Assembly: GCF_006494375.1 (NCBI RefSeq)
Contig: NZ_VHIZ01000056.1
Location: 62,001 to 126,000, forward strand
Direction of reading: 5' to 3'
DNA from: Pantoea anthophila
Lineage (GTDB): Bacteria; Pseudomonadota; Gammaproteobacteria; Enterobacterales; Enterobacteriaceae
Length of the DNA stretch: 64,000 bases
Shown: one piece after another, positions 16,897-25,362 of the stretch
Numbering within the stretch: the stretch's first letter is position 1
Layout: each line of letters starts with the position of its first letter
Notes under the pieces: model-generated
What the model was told of the DNA's origin: nothing
Seen by the model: the letters and a program-made list of their open reading frames with translations, nothing else
Databases searched by the model: none
Made by a program: the position numbers and the translations under genes

Positions 16897-17741
16897 TGAC
16901 GCGGGCAATTGATTCTCTGGATAAGTTACTGGCTCCGGCCGGTGCGGGCGGGCAGGCGGGCAGGGTCTGGCTGGTCGGGGCCGGGCCGGGTGATGTGGAT
17001 CTGCTGACGGTGAAGGCATTGCGGTTGCTGCAGCGTGCGGAGGTGGTGGTGTATGACCGGTTGGTGAGCGAAGCGGTGATGGCGGAGGTGCCGGAGAGCG
17101 CGTTGTCGATTGACGTGGGCAAGCAGCCGGGCGCGCATGGGCTGAAGCAGGCGCAGATCAACCAGCTACTGGTGGATCTGGCGCGCAGCGGGCGCAACGT
17201 GATCCGGCTGAAAGGCGGCGATCCCTTTATTTTTGGTCGCGGTGGCGAGGAGATGGTGAGCCTGCAGCAGGCCGGGATCCGTTGTGAGGTGGTGCCGGGG
17301 ATTACGGCGGCGGTGGGCTGTGCGGCGGCCAGCGGCATCCCGCTAACGCACCGGGAATGCGCACAGTCGTTGCGGTTGATTACCGGGCATGGGCGGCTGG
17401 GCGAGCCGCAGCTGGATGCGGCTGCGCTGGCGGCGGTGAATGAGACGCTGGTGTTCTATATGGGGCTGAGCTGGAGTGCCTCGATCAGTGCGCAGCTCCA
17501 GGCAAACGGGCGCGACAGGGAGACGCCGGTGGCGATTATCGAGAAGGGGACCCGGCCGGATCAGCGGGTGCTGATCACTACCCTGGGCGGGCTGGCGGAG
17601 ACGGTGGCGCAGGCGCAGCCGGTGTCGCCGTCGCTGCTGATGGTAGGAGACGTCGTGCGGTTTTACCGGGCAGATTTGCAGGAGCAGGGCGTTGTGCGTG
17701 CAGCAGGTGCAGGCGCAGGCGCAGGCTGGAGCGGGCTGTGA
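16893..17741 (+). CDS. cobA: Uroporphyrinogen-III C-methyltransferase (SUMT) of the nas operon
   Basis: 282 residues. The SUMT signatures are VWLVGAGPGDVDLLTVKAL (N-terminal, SAM/uroporphyrinogen site), GGDPFIFGRGGEE and VPGITAAVGCAAASGIPLTHRE. The enzyme adds two methyl groups to uroporphyrinogen III, giving precorrin-2 for siroheme, the cofactor of the nitrite reductase encoded upstream. It overlaps nasA by 4 bp and starts at a tandem ATGATG. It lacks the CysG N-terminal dehydrogenase/chelatase, so those steps must come from elsewhere. The C-terminus ends in an Ala-Gly stretch coded by four 6-bp repeats (17703-17726). Confidence 0.92.
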   Translation: MMTRAIDSLDKLLAPAGAGGQAGRVWLVGAGPGDVDLLTVKALRLLQRAEVVVYDRLVSEAVMAEVPESALSIDVGKQPGAHGLKQAQINQLLVDLARSGRNVIRLKGGDPFIFGRGGEEMVSLQQAGIRCEVVPGITAAVGCAAASGIPLTHRECAQSLRLITGHGRLGEPQLDAAALAAVNETLVFYMGLSWSASISAQLQANGRDRETPVAIIEKGTRPDQRVLITTLGGLAETVAQAQPVSPSLLMVGDVVRFYRADLQEQGVVRAAGAGAGAGWSGL

Positions 17742-17755
17742 GGGCGGTGCGTCGT

Positions 17756-17857
17756 GCAGGAAAGGCCTGCCTGATCGCAAAGGATTCCCGCCTCCCTGCG
17801 GACTGGGCTCGCCCTCCCTGGCTCGCACACTTTGCTCTTCAGGCAGGCCTTACCTGC
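17756..17857. repeat. Long imperfect inverted repeat downstream of the nas operon
   Basis: Arms at 17756-17774 and 17839-17857 pair over 19 positions with one mismatch; 13 central positions pair perfectly (17762-17774 with 17839-17851). The enclosed 64 bp are GC-rich. Reading frames on both strands here (for example 17738-17986 plus) look like translated repeat rather than a gene. The structure may act as a transcript end or stabiliser for the nas operon, or be a dispersed intergenic repeat element. Confidence 0.6.
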
Positions 17858-17934
17858 CCGGCTGACGACGGTGCGGGGTTTAACGACACCGGCCGGACGA
17901 TGTGCGGGCGCTGGCTGGAGGCATCTGTGATGCT

Positions 17935-18288
17935 TTATAACGATTTCCACGCGGGCAGCCTGAAGACCCTTTTGCGCCATGCATGAAACAGCGCTAGAGG
18001 CAGACCAAAAAGAACGCCAGCGGCCAGATCAGGGATCAATAAAACGCGATATACATTAAGGTCAGGTAGTGCAGGGAAGATAAGAACAGCTGGCACGAAT
18101 AGTATGGCCATCCCACCGAAAAACAGAAAATTAAACCAGAAAGGACAGAAAGTTGGTGGAGGAAGAGGAATCTTCATCTTCCACAACAGGCGATACAAAG
18201 GAGGTGCATAGTGGCTGCGCCACATTTTTGTTTCGGCCAGCAGGGCTAACGCCCGCGCTTTCTTTCGCTCAAAAGTCGTCTCTTTCAT
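17935..18288 (-). CDS. DUF6404 family small membrane protein
   Basis: 117 residues. The N-terminus is a conserved amphipathic stretch (KKARALALLAETKMWRSHYAPPLYRLLWKMKIPLPPP), which I recognise as the DUF6404 pattern of enterobacteria. Two membrane segments follow (NFLFFGGMAILFVPAVLIF and LAAGVLFGLPLALFH) and then a basic tail. The function is unknown. The ATG lies 14 bp beyond the end of the DeoR-type gene on the same strand, so the two may be cotranscribed, although DUF6404 genes are usually scattered singly. Confidence 0.75.
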   Translation of the reverse strand: MKETTFERKKARALALLAETKMWRSHYAPPLYRLLWKMKIPLPPPTFCPFWFNFLFFGGMAILFVPAVLIFPALPDLNVYRVLLIPDLAAGVLFGLPLALFHAWRKRVFRLPAWKSL

Positions 18289-18302
18289 TGCGTGCTAATC
18301 CG

Positions 18303-19115
18303 TTACATCGCCCGTTTCATGGGCAGAGGGGCCACCAGCACTTTCACGCCCAGCGCTTCGAACGCGCTGACCTGAGCGGGGCTGATGCCGCTGTCGGTAA
18401 TCAGATAGTGAATGTGGCTCCAGTCGCAGGGCAGCGCAAACATCGATACTTTGTCAATTTTGCTCGAATCGGCGACCACGTAAACCGTGCTGGCCGATTT
18501 GATCATCGCCAGTTTTACCTTGATGTCGGTTTCACTGGGGAAGCTCAGGCCGAGACGCGGCGAAATGCAGGCGGTGGCCAGAAAGAGTTTTTCAGCCAGC
18601 ACGTTCTCAAAGAAACTGGCCGCTTTTTCGCCAGAGGTGGAGAGCGTCGGAAATTTAAAGGTGCCCCCGGTGAGCAGGATGTTGATCCCCGGCTCGCCAC
18701 CCAGCTTCAGGGCGATATTCACCGCGGTCGTTACCACGGAGAGACGCCGGATGTGGCTGAGGGCATCAGTGATGGCCGTGGTGGTGGTGCCGGAATCGAA
18801 AATCACCGTATCCCCATTTTCGATGTGCTGCGCCGCCAGTCGGCCAATTGCCTCTTTCTCTTCCAGATGTGTCTGCCGCTCCAGCAGCATTGCACCGCTG
18901 TTCTGTTTACCGGTCATCAGGGTCGCGCCGCCGTGATAGCGCTGTACAAACCCCTGTTTTTGCAGCATACGCAGGTCGCTGCGCAGGGTGGCCTCCGTCA
19001 GCCCAAAGGTCTCCGTCAGGGCTTTAACCGTGACGGTGCCATCCTCACGGATCATCTCCAGAATTTTCTCGCGGCGTTGCTGCATGTCAGCGAACTGCTC
19101 ACTTTTGCTTTTCAA
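18303..19115 (-). CDS. DeoR-family transcriptional regulator of the adjacent sugar/polyol operon
   Basis: 270 residues. The N-terminal DeoR winged helix (RREKILEMIREDGTVTVKALTETFGLTEATLRSDLRMLQKQGFVQRYHGGA) is followed by the DeoR C-terminal sugar-phosphate sensor (VIFDSGTTTTAI, VTTAVNIAL, LTGGTF, VVADSSKI). The start codon is TTG at 19113-19115, favoured because GGGAG lies 8 nt upstream; an internal ATG ten codons later is the alternative. The gene is divergent from the SDR-ABC operon and probably represses it, with a phosphorylated sugar or related metabolite as inducer (inference from family). Confidence 0.9.
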   Translation of the reverse strand: MKSKSEQFADMQQRREKILEMIREDGTVTVKALTETFGLTEATLRSDLRMLQKQGFVQRYHGGATLMTGKQNSGAMLLERQTHLEEKEAIGRLAAQHIENGDTVIFDSGTTTTAITDALSHIRRLSVVTTAVNIALKLGGEPGINILLTGGTFKFPTLSTSGEKAASFFENVLAEKLFLATACISPRLGLSFPSETDIKVKLAMIKSASTVYVVADSSKIDKVSMFALPCDWSHIHYLITDSGISPAQVSAFEALGVKVLVAPLPMKRAM

Positions 19116-19223
19116 TCGAAATGCTCCCTTTTCCAGTGACCTGCCGGGTCGGGCGAACAGGCTCTTTATGGCTGAGTTTAACGCGCCCTTTTTCTGAATG
19201 CGAGATAGCCCGGCGCGCCATTG

Positions 19224-19239
19224 ATTTTCGAATGAAAAT
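19224..19239. promoter_or_regulatory. Candidate DeoR-type operator 1
   Basis: A near-palindromic ATTTTCGAATGAAAAT lies between the divergent regulator and operon. Read on the minus strand it shares TTCGAAAAT with the copy at 19418-19433. TTCG-containing AT-rich sites are typical of GlpR/DeoR-family operators. Weaker related sites lie at 19111-19124 and 19390-19401. Confidence 0.5.
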
Positions 19240-19417
19240 AAAAAGCAGACAGGTTGTTGAATCTCTCACGCTTTCCGGATCGCGCCTGTCAGGCTTTATT
19301 TCACTACTGCAAGCCAGATCACGCCTTTTCAATCAGATAAGCGGCGCGGGCTGTGAGATGGTCGAAATTTGATCTGCTCCACATATCATTTCTTTTCGAT
19401 AGCATATATTTTTGTTC

Positions 19418-19433
19418 GAAAATGAGTAGGCCA
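19418..19433. promoter_or_regulatory. Candidate DeoR-type operator 2
   Basis: ATTTTTGTTCGAAAAT lies 35 bp before the first SDR gene and shares the TTCGAAAAT core with operator 1 in inverted orientation, about 194 bp away. The arrangement would permit repression by looping across the 352-bp divergent gap (19116-19467), which otherwise shows only AT-rich promoter-like sequence. Confidence 0.5.
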
Positions 19434-19467
19434 ACGGCATCAGCAAAAATCTGAGGGGAAGAGTGGG

Positions 19468-20265
19468 ATGAGTGGTGAATATGACGTAAACCTGCGCTAC
19501 GGCGTGGATACCGCCCTGAATCTGGGTGACAAAGTGGCCGTCGTGACCGGCGGGCTGGGCGGGATTGCGATGGCCACCAACGGCATGCTGCTGGAGAAGG
19601 GCGCGCGTCTGGCACTGCTCTATCCGCCGTTTGAAGCGGAGAAGGTTGCCAGTCTGCAGAAGGACTTTGCCGCTGACCGGGTCCGGTTTGTCTGCTGTGA
19701 CGTCACCGACCCCGCCTCTGTCGACGCCGCCTTTGAGACGGTGGTTGCCCACTATGGCCGCATCGACATTCTGGTGAACTGCGCAGGCTACGTGATGTTG
19801 CAGCCAGTGGTGGAGACTGACTTTGCCGAGTGGCAGAAGCAGATCGCCGTCAACCTCACCGGGCCTTTTCTCTGCTCACAGGCGGCTGCACGACAGATGA
19901 TCCGGGCGGGTGCGGGCGGCAAAATTATCAATATCGCCTCGCAGGCTGCCTCGATCGCTATCGACAACCATGTCGCCTACACCTCAGCCAAAGCGGGCCT
20001 GCTCGGCATGACCAAAGTCATGGCGAAAGAGTTTGCCCCGCATCGTATCAACGTAAACACCCTGTCGCCCACCGTGGTGCTGACGCCAATGGGCGAAAAA
20101 GCGTGGCGCGGCGAGAAGGGCGAGCAGATGAAAAAGCTGATCCCGCTGGGACGCTTTGCCTACACCGACGAGATCGCCGCCGCCGTGCTCTTTTTCGCCA
20201 GCAACGGCAGCGACATGATTACCGGCGCGGACCTGATGATCGATGGGGGCTTCACCATCTGGTAA
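19468..20265 (+). CDS. Short-chain dehydrogenase/reductase (polyol-type), first gene of the sugar operon
   Basis: 265 residues. A classical SDR: VAVVTGGLGGIAMATNG (Rossmann nucleotide site), NNAG equivalent VNCAG, catalytic Ser-Tyr-Lys within IASQ..YTSAKAG, and a C-terminal GADLMIDGGFTIW. The ~18-residue N-terminal extension (YDVNLRYGVDTALNL) resembles polyol dehydrogenases of the tetritol/arabinitol type. It likely oxidises the incoming polyol or reduces a keto-sugar with NAD(P). The exact substrate cannot be read from the sequence. The Shine-Dalgarno is GAGGGG. It is followed by the ABC transporter genes. Confidence 0.85.
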   Translation: MSGEYDVNLRYGVDTALNLGDKVAVVTGGLGGIAMATNGMLLEKGARLALLYPPFEAEKVASLQKDFAADRVRFVCCDVTDPASVDAAFETVVAHYGRIDILVNCAGYVMLQPVVETDFAEWQKQIAVNLTGPFLCSQAAARQMIRAGAGGKIINIASQAASIAIDNHVAYTSAKAGLLGMTKVMAKEFAPHRINVNTLSPTVVLTPMGEKAWRGEKGEQMKKLIPLGRFAYTDEIAAAVLFFASNGSDMITGADLMIDGGFTIW

Positions 20266-20320
20266 CGCCACGCTGACACCCGGGAATGAACACCCTGACA
20301 TAACGATAAGCGAGAACATC

Positions 20321-21256
20321 ATGAAAAACCGTACCCTGCTGTGTAGTGCCGTGGCTGCCTGTCTGGTTTCGCAGGCGGCGTTTGCCGCCGAAAAAGGCAC
20401 CATTATGATCCTGGTTAACTCACTCGATAATCCCTATTACGCGTCAGAGGCCAAAGGGGCCAATGTCAAAGCGCAGGAGCTGGGCTACAAAACCACCGTG
20501 CTGTCGCATGGTGAAGATGTGAAGAAGCAGAGCGAACTGATCGACGCCGCGATTGGTAAAAAAGTGCAGGGTATCGTGCTCGATAACGCTGACTCCACTG
20601 CCAGCGTGGCGGCCATTAAAAAAGCCAAAGATGCCGGGATCCCGGTGGTACTGATCAACCGTGAAATTCCGGTGGATGACGTGGCGCTGGCCCAGATCAC
20701 CCACAACAACTTTCAGGCCGGCTCAGACGTGGCCAACGTCTTCGTGGAAAAGATGGGTGAAAAGGGTAAGTACGCCGAACTCGCCTGCAACCTGGCGGAT
20801 AACAACTGCGTGACACGCTCGAAATCGTTCCATCAGGTGCTGGATCAATATCCCGACATGCAGAGCGTGGCGCGTCAGGATGCCAAAGGCACGCTGATCG
20901 ACGGCAAGCGCATCATGGACAGCATCCTGCAGGCGCACCCGGATGTAAAAGGGGTCATCTGTGGCAACGGTCCGGTGGCGCTGGGGGCGATTGCGGCACT
21001 GAAAGCGGCGGGGCGTGACGATGTGATTGTGGTCGGAATTGACGGCAGCAACGACGAACGCGATGCGGTGAAAGCCGGCACGCTGAAAGCCACCGTCATG
21101 CTGCAGGCGCAGGCGATTGCCGCCGAAGGGGTGACCGATCTCGACAACTTCATTCAGAAAGGAGTGAAGCCGGAAAAACAGCGGGTGATGTTCCGCGGCA
21201 TTCTGATCACCCCGGAGAATGCCAAAGGCGTTCAGGACTTCAACTACAAGTCGTAA
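20321..21256 (+). CDS. Sugar/polyol ABC transporter periplasmic binding protein (RbsB-like)
   Basis: 311 residues. A Sec signal peptide (MKNRTLLCSAVAACLVSQAAFA) is followed by a type-I periplasmic binding fold of the ribose family (MILVNSLDNPYYASEAKGA, GIVLDNADSTAS, VVLINREIPVDD, VVGIDGSNDERDAV). It delivers the ligand to the permease encoded at 23468. I chose the ATG at 20321 because it begins the signal peptide; an in-frame extension to 20243 overlaps the preceding gene and lacks support. Confidence 0.92.
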   Translation: MKNRTLLCSAVAACLVSQAAFAAEKGTIMILVNSLDNPYYASEAKGANVKAQELGYKTTVLSHGEDVKKQSELIDAAIGKKVQGIVLDNADSTASVAAIKKAKDAGIPVVLINREIPVDDVALAQITHNNFQAGSDVANVFVEKMGEKGKYAELACNLADNNCVTRSKSFHQVLDQYPDMQSVARQDAKGTLIDGKRIMDSILQAHPDVKGVICGNGPVALGAIAALKAAGRDDVIVVGIDGSNDERDAVKAGTLKATVMLQAQAIAAEGVTDLDNFIQKGVKPEKQRVMFRGILITPENAKGVQDFNYKS

Positions 21257-21301
21257 TTAACCGCTGCCGCGCCTGCGCTGGCGGGCGCCTGGGAGAAGAA
21301 G

Positions 21302-21913
21302 ATGTCCCGAAGAGTCTGGCTGACACTGGTGGTCACGCTGCTGAGTGGCTGCCGAATTGTGTCGCAGCAGGAGCTGGCTGACCTGAAAAATCCCCCTAAC
21401 CCGAAGATGGCTGATATTGACCAGCTCTGGCAGCAGAAGCTGGTGCCGCAGCTCCAGGCGGAGGCGCGGCCCGTGTCAGCGCTGCTCACCGCAATGCGGT
21501 CAGCCAAAGATTTTGACACTGCCTGTCAGACCGACGGCTATCGCACTCAGGCGGAGAATCCCTGCATCTTCAGCGTCTCGGTACAGGGCGATGTCACGGC
21601 AGTCAACACCACCTCACGCAGCGGAAAGATGACCGTAAAGGATGAATCAGGTGACAGTGTCACTATTCAGATCGGGCCGATCATCCGTGGCACCGCGCTG
21701 CGTGATGGCTACCGGGGCGCGGGTTATCAGGATTTTAACGACCAGGTGCTGTTCGGAGACTTCGGCAAGGCGATTAATCAGCACGCCTCGCAGATGATGC
21801 AGCAGTTCGCGCCGAAGGTGGGCGATAAGGTGAAGGTGACCGGCGTGTTCAGCAGCTGGGACATTCCGCAACAGCTGCCGGATATCACCCCGGCCGCCAT
21901 TTCCCGGCAATAA
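21302..21913 (+). CDS. DUF2291 family lipoprotein associated with sugar ABC operons
   Basis: 203 residues. The signal peptide ends in a lipobox LLSGC, giving a lipidated Cys near residue 17. The body matches the DUF2291 pattern (IVSQQELADLKNP.., GPIIRGTALRDGYRGAGYQDFNDQVLFGDFGKAIN). DUF2291 proteins recur next to RbsABC-like transporters for sugars or polyols. Their role is unknown; they may help ligand delivery or transporter stability. The gene lies 45 bp after the binding protein and 10 bp before the ATPase. Confidence 0.82.
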   Translation: MSRRVWLTLVVTLLSGCRIVSQQELADLKNPPNPKMADIDQLWQQKLVPQLQAEARPVSALLTAMRSAKDFDTACQTDGYRTQAENPCIFSVSVQGDVTAVNTTSRSGKMTVKDESGDSVTIQIGPIIRGTALRDGYRGAGYQDFNDQVLFGDFGKAINQHASQMMQQFAPKVGDKVKVTGVFSSWDIPQQLPDITPAAISRQ

Positions 21914-21923
21914 GGAGCGGCAG

Positions 21924-23450
21924 ATGCAGCAACCTCAACAGCCCGGCGATGTAATTATTGAAACGCGCAACCTGTCGTGTCTTTACCCCGGCGTAACCGC
22001 ACTCGATCAGGTCAACTACCGGGTTTACCGCAACAAAGTGAATGTCCTGATCGGCGAGAACGGCGCCGGGAAGTCCACCATGATGAAGATGCTGGCCGGC
22101 GTAGAGACCCCCTCGTCGGGCGAGATTCTGCTGGATGGCCGGCCGGTGTCGCTTCACTCCACCCAGCAGGCGGAGAAACAGGGGATCAGCATCATTTTTC
22201 AGGAGCTGAACCTGTTTCCCAACATGAACGTCATGGACAACATCTTTATCGCCAACGAGTTTTTCCAGCGCGGGGTGATCAACGAGAAGTATCAGTATGC
22301 GCTGGCGAAGTCGCTGCTGGAGCGGCTGCAGCTGGATGTCGATCCCTTTGCGCCGCTGGGCGAGCTGGGTATCGGTCATCAGCAACTGGTGGAAATCGCC
22401 CGGGCGCTCTCCAAGGATACCCGGGTGCTGATCATGGACGAGCCGACCAGCGCGCTCAGCCAGTCGGAGGTGAAAGTGCTGTTCAGCGTCATTGAGCAGC
22501 TCAAGCGGCGCGGCGTCACCATTATCTACATCTCCCACCGGCTGGAGGAGCTGATGGAGATCGGCGATCACATCACGATTTTCCGCGATGGCCGCTTTAT
22601 CAGTGAGCGCGAGGTGCGCGACGCCAGCGTGCCGTGGATTATCGCGCAGATGGTGGGCGACCGGAAAAAACAGTTCGACTTTCAGCCTGCCCCACAGGGG
22701 GAAACCGTGCTGGAGGTGGAGGAGCTGACTGCCCTGCATCAGAACGGAGGCTACAGGCTGAATGCGGTGAGTTTTACGCTGCGCAAGGGGGAGGTGATCG
22801 GCATCTATGGCCTGCTCGGCGCCGGTCGGACAGAACTGTTTAAAGGGCTGATTGGCCTGATGCCCTGCCAGTCGGGCCGGGTGCGGCTGGCGGGCCGCGA
22901 TCTGGCGAAACGCAGCTTCCAGCAGCGGCTGAAAAGCGGCATTGCGCTGGTGCCGGAGGATCGCAAAGGCGAAGGGGTGATTGAACTGATGTCGATCACC
23001 GCCAACATGACGCTCTCGGACTTCAGCCTGCGCGGCTTTCGTCGGGCGCTGGGGCGGCTCAACCCGCGTCGCGAGCAGCAGCGGGTCAGTGAGATGATCG
23101 GCCATCTGGCGATCAAAGTCAGCGATCCCGACCTGCCGGTCACCTCGCTGAGCGGCGGTAATCAGCAGAAGGTGGTGCTGGGTAAGGCGCTGATGACCGG
23201 ACCGCAGGTGGTCCTGCTGGATGAGCCGACACGCGGCATCGACGTGGGCGCGAAGACCGATGTCTATCACCTGATTGGCAATCTGGCGCAGCAGGGGCTG
23301 GCGGTGATGTTCTCCTCCTCCGAACTGGATGAGGTGATGGCACTGGCGGACCGGATTTTAGTGATGGCCGATGGCCGGATAACGGCCGATCTGCCCCGCG
23401 CAGCGGCCACGCGCGAACACCTCATCGCGGCATCAACCCCGCAGGATTAA
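21924..23450 (+). CDS. Sugar/polyol ABC transporter ATPase (RbsA-like, two ABC domains)
   Basis: 508 residues with duplicated ABC modules. The first has Walker A GENGAGKST, Walker B VLIMDEPTSAL and IIYISHRLEE. The second has the degenerate P-loop (GLLGAGRTE) usual in this family, then LSGGNQQKVVLGKAL and VVLLDEPTRGIDVGAK. It is a monosaccharide importer ATPase of the RbsA/MglA/XylG class. The gene sits 10 bp after the DUF2291 gene and 17 bp before the permease. A 461-residue open frame on the opposite strand (21885-23270) is an antisense shadow. Confidence 0.93.
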   Translation: MQQPQQPGDVIIETRNLSCLYPGVTALDQVNYRVYRNKVNVLIGENGAGKSTMMKMLAGVETPSSGEILLDGRPVSLHSTQQAEKQGISIIFQELNLFPNMNVMDNIFIANEFFQRGVINEKYQYALAKSLLERLQLDVDPFAPLGELGIGHQQLVEIARALSKDTRVLIMDEPTSALSQSEVKVLFSVIEQLKRRGVTIIYISHRLEELMEIGDHITIFRDGRFISEREVRDASVPWIIAQMVGDRKKQFDFQPAPQGETVLEVEELTALHQNGGYRLNAVSFTLRKGEVIGIYGLLGAGRTELFKGLIGLMPCQSGRVRLAGRDLAKRSFQQRLKSGIALVPEDRKGEGVIELMSITANMTLSDFSLRGFRRALGRLNPRREQQRVSEMIGHLAIKVSDPDLPVTSLSGGNQQKVVLGKALMTGPQVVLLDEPTRGIDVGAKTDVYHLIGNLAQQGLAVMFSSSELDEVMALADRILVMADGRITADLPRAAATREHLIAASTPQD

Positions 23451-23467
23451 GCGGGCCGGAGAATCTG

Positions 23468-24535
23468 ATGAACCAAAAATATCTGCTCTACATGTACCTG
23501 CTCAAAGCGCGCACCTTCATTGCGCTGCTGATCGTGGTCTGCTTTTTCAGCGTGATGGTACCGAACTTTCTCACCCCCTCTAACCTGCTGATCATGACGC
23601 AGCACGTGGCGATCACCGGGCTGCTGGCGATAGGGATGACGCTGGTGATCCTGACCGGCGGCATAGACCTCTCGGTGGGCGCGGTGGCCGGGATCTGCGG
23701 GATGGTGGCGGGCGCGCTGCTGACCAATGGCATTCCGCTATGGGGCGGCAACACGCTGTTTCTCAACGTGCCCGAAGTGATTCTGGTGGTAGCCCTCTTT
23801 GGCATCCTGGCCGGACTGATTAACGGCACGGTGATCACCCGGCTGGGCGTGGCGCCCTTTATCTGCACCCTGGGCATGATGTATGTGGCGCGGGGCGCGG
23901 CGCTGCTGTTTAACGATGGCGGCACCTACGCCAATCTGGTCGGGCTGCCCGCCCTGGGCAACACCGGCTTTGCCGTGCTGGGGTCCGGCACCCTGCTGGG
24001 CGTCTATCTGCCTATCTGGCTGATGCTCGGCTTTTTACTGCTGGGACTCTACCTGACGCGCAAAACGCCGCTGGGGCGCTATATCTATGCCACGGGCGGC
24101 AACGAGTCCGCCGCACGGCTGGCAGGGGTGCCGATCATCAAAGTTAAAATCTTTGTCTACGCCTTTTCCGGCCTCTGCGCCGGGCTGGTGGGGCTGGTGG
24201 TGGCGTCTCAGCTGCAGACCGCGCACCCGATGACCGGCAACATGTTTGAAATGGACGCCATCGGGGCCACCGTACTGGGCGGCACCGCGCTGGCGGGGGG
24301 ACGCGGGCGCGTCTCCGGCTCGATTATCGGCGCTTTCGTTATCGTCTTCCTGGCGGATGGCATGGTGATGATGGGCGTCAGCGATTTCTGGCAGATGGTG
24401 ATTAAAGGGCTGGTGATTGTCACGGCCGTGGTGATTGATCAGTTCCAGCAGCGTCTGCAAAGCAAAGTGGTGCTGCTGCGTCGCCATGAAAAAAAGCCGC
24501 AGCCGGCACCCCTCACTGATGTGCGTCACACGTAA
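23468..24535 (+). CDS. Sugar/polyol ABC transporter permease (RbsC-like)
   Basis: 355 residues with about eight to ten membrane helices. The RbsC-type motifs are GMTLVILTGGIDLSVGAV, RLGVAPFICTLGMMYVARGA, the coupling loop TPLGRYIYATGGNESAARLAGV and AIGATVLGGTALAGGRGRVSGSIIGA. The C-terminal ~30 residues are basic and cytoplasmic. It forms the channel with the ATPase at 21924 and the binding protein at 20321. Confidence 0.93.
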   Translation: MNQKYLLYMYLLKARTFIALLIVVCFFSVMVPNFLTPSNLLIMTQHVAITGLLAIGMTLVILTGGIDLSVGAVAGICGMVAGALLTNGIPLWGGNTLFLNVPEVILVVALFGILAGLINGTVITRLGVAPFICTLGMMYVARGAALLFNDGGTYANLVGLPALGNTGFAVLGSGTLLGVYLPIWLMLGFLLLGLYLTRKTPLGRYIYATGGNESAARLAGVPIIKVKIFVYAFSGLCAGLVGLVVASQLQTAHPMTGNMFEMDAIGATVLGGTALAGGRGRVSGSIIGAFVIVFLADGMVMMGVSDFWQMVIKGLVIVTAVVIDQFQQRLQSKVVLLRRHEKKPQPAPLTDVRHT

Positions 24536-24546
24536 CAGGAGTAATG

Positions 24547-25344
24547 ATGAACGGAAAACAGCAGGGAAAAACTGTCGTGATCACCGGTGCCTGCCGGGGG
24601 ATTGGAGCTGGTATCGCCGCGCGGTTCGCCCGCGATGGGGCGCGGCTGGTGATGGTGTCCAATGCGGACCGGGTGTTTGCCACCGCCGACCAGCTGCGGC
24701 AGCAGTATGGCAGTGAGATTCTGGCGCTGCAGGCTGACGTGACCGATGAAGCCGCGGTGCAGCAGCTCTATCAGCAGGCCGCCGAACGCTTTGGTCAGAT
24801 AGATGTGTCGATCCAGAATGCGGGGGTCATCACCATTGACCGGTTCGATACGCTGCCAAAAAGCGACTTTGAGCGGATTCTGGCGGTCAATACCACCGGC
24901 GTCTGGCTCTGCTGTCGTGAAGCGGCAAAATATATGGTGACGCAGCGCAGCGGCAGCCTGATCAACACCTCGTCGGGGCAGGGACGGCAGGGCTTTATCT
25001 ACACGCCGCACTATGCCGCCAGCAAAATGGGGGTGATTGGCATCACGCAGAGCCTGGCGCTGGAGCTGGCCCCGTGGAACATCACGGTCAACGCCTTTTG
25101 TCCCGGTATCATTGAGAGTGAGATGTGGGATTATAACGATCGGGTCTGGGGAGCGATCCTCAGCAGCGAAAAGAAAACCTACGGCACAGGTGAGCTGATG
25201 GCGGAGTGGGTCAACAACATTCCGCTGAAGCGCGCCGGACAGCCGGAGGATGTGGCCGGACTGGTGGCCTTTCTGGCCTCCGAGGATGCGCGCTACATCA
25301 CCGGTCAGACCATTAATGTGGATGGGGGTCTGATCTTCTCCTGA
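24547..25344 (+). CDS. Second short-chain dehydrogenase/reductase of the sugar operon
   Basis: 265 residues. Classical SDR features: VVITGACRGIGAGIAARFA, IQNAG, catalytic Ser (TSSGQG), YAASKMG and a C-terminal TGQTINVDGGLIFS. It resembles sorbitol/iditol 2-dehydrogenase and acetoin-reductase-like enzymes. I chose the second ATG of ATGATG because the AGGAG Shine-Dalgarno is too close to the first. It is the last gene before a clear terminator. Two SDRs in one operon suggest successive oxidation and reduction, or two epimeric substrates, since no kinase, isomerase or aldolase is present. Confidence 0.85.
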   Translation: MNGKQQGKTVVITGACRGIGAGIAARFARDGARLVMVSNADRVFATADQLRQQYGSEILALQADVTDEAAVQQLYQQAAERFGQIDVSIQNAGVITIDRFDTLPKSDFERILAVNTTGVWLCCREAAKYMVTQRSGSLINTSSGQGRQGFIYTPHYAASKMGVIGITQSLALELAPWNITVNAFCPGIIESEMWDYNDRVWGAILSSEKKTYGTGELMAEWVNNIPLKRAGQPEDVAGLVAFLASEDARYITGQTINVDGGLIFS

Positions 25345-25362
25345 CGGTGTCGGATGCGGCTG

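Noticed and set aside
17738..17986. 82-codon plus-strand frame after the nas operon
   Set aside because: It crosses the inverted repeat, has a mirrored frame on the other strand, and overlaps a supported DUF6404 gene; it looks like translated repeat.
21885..23270. 461-codon minus-strand open frame opposite the RbsA-like ATPase
   Set aside because: Composition and lack of motifs mark it as an antisense shadow of a high-GC ABC gene.
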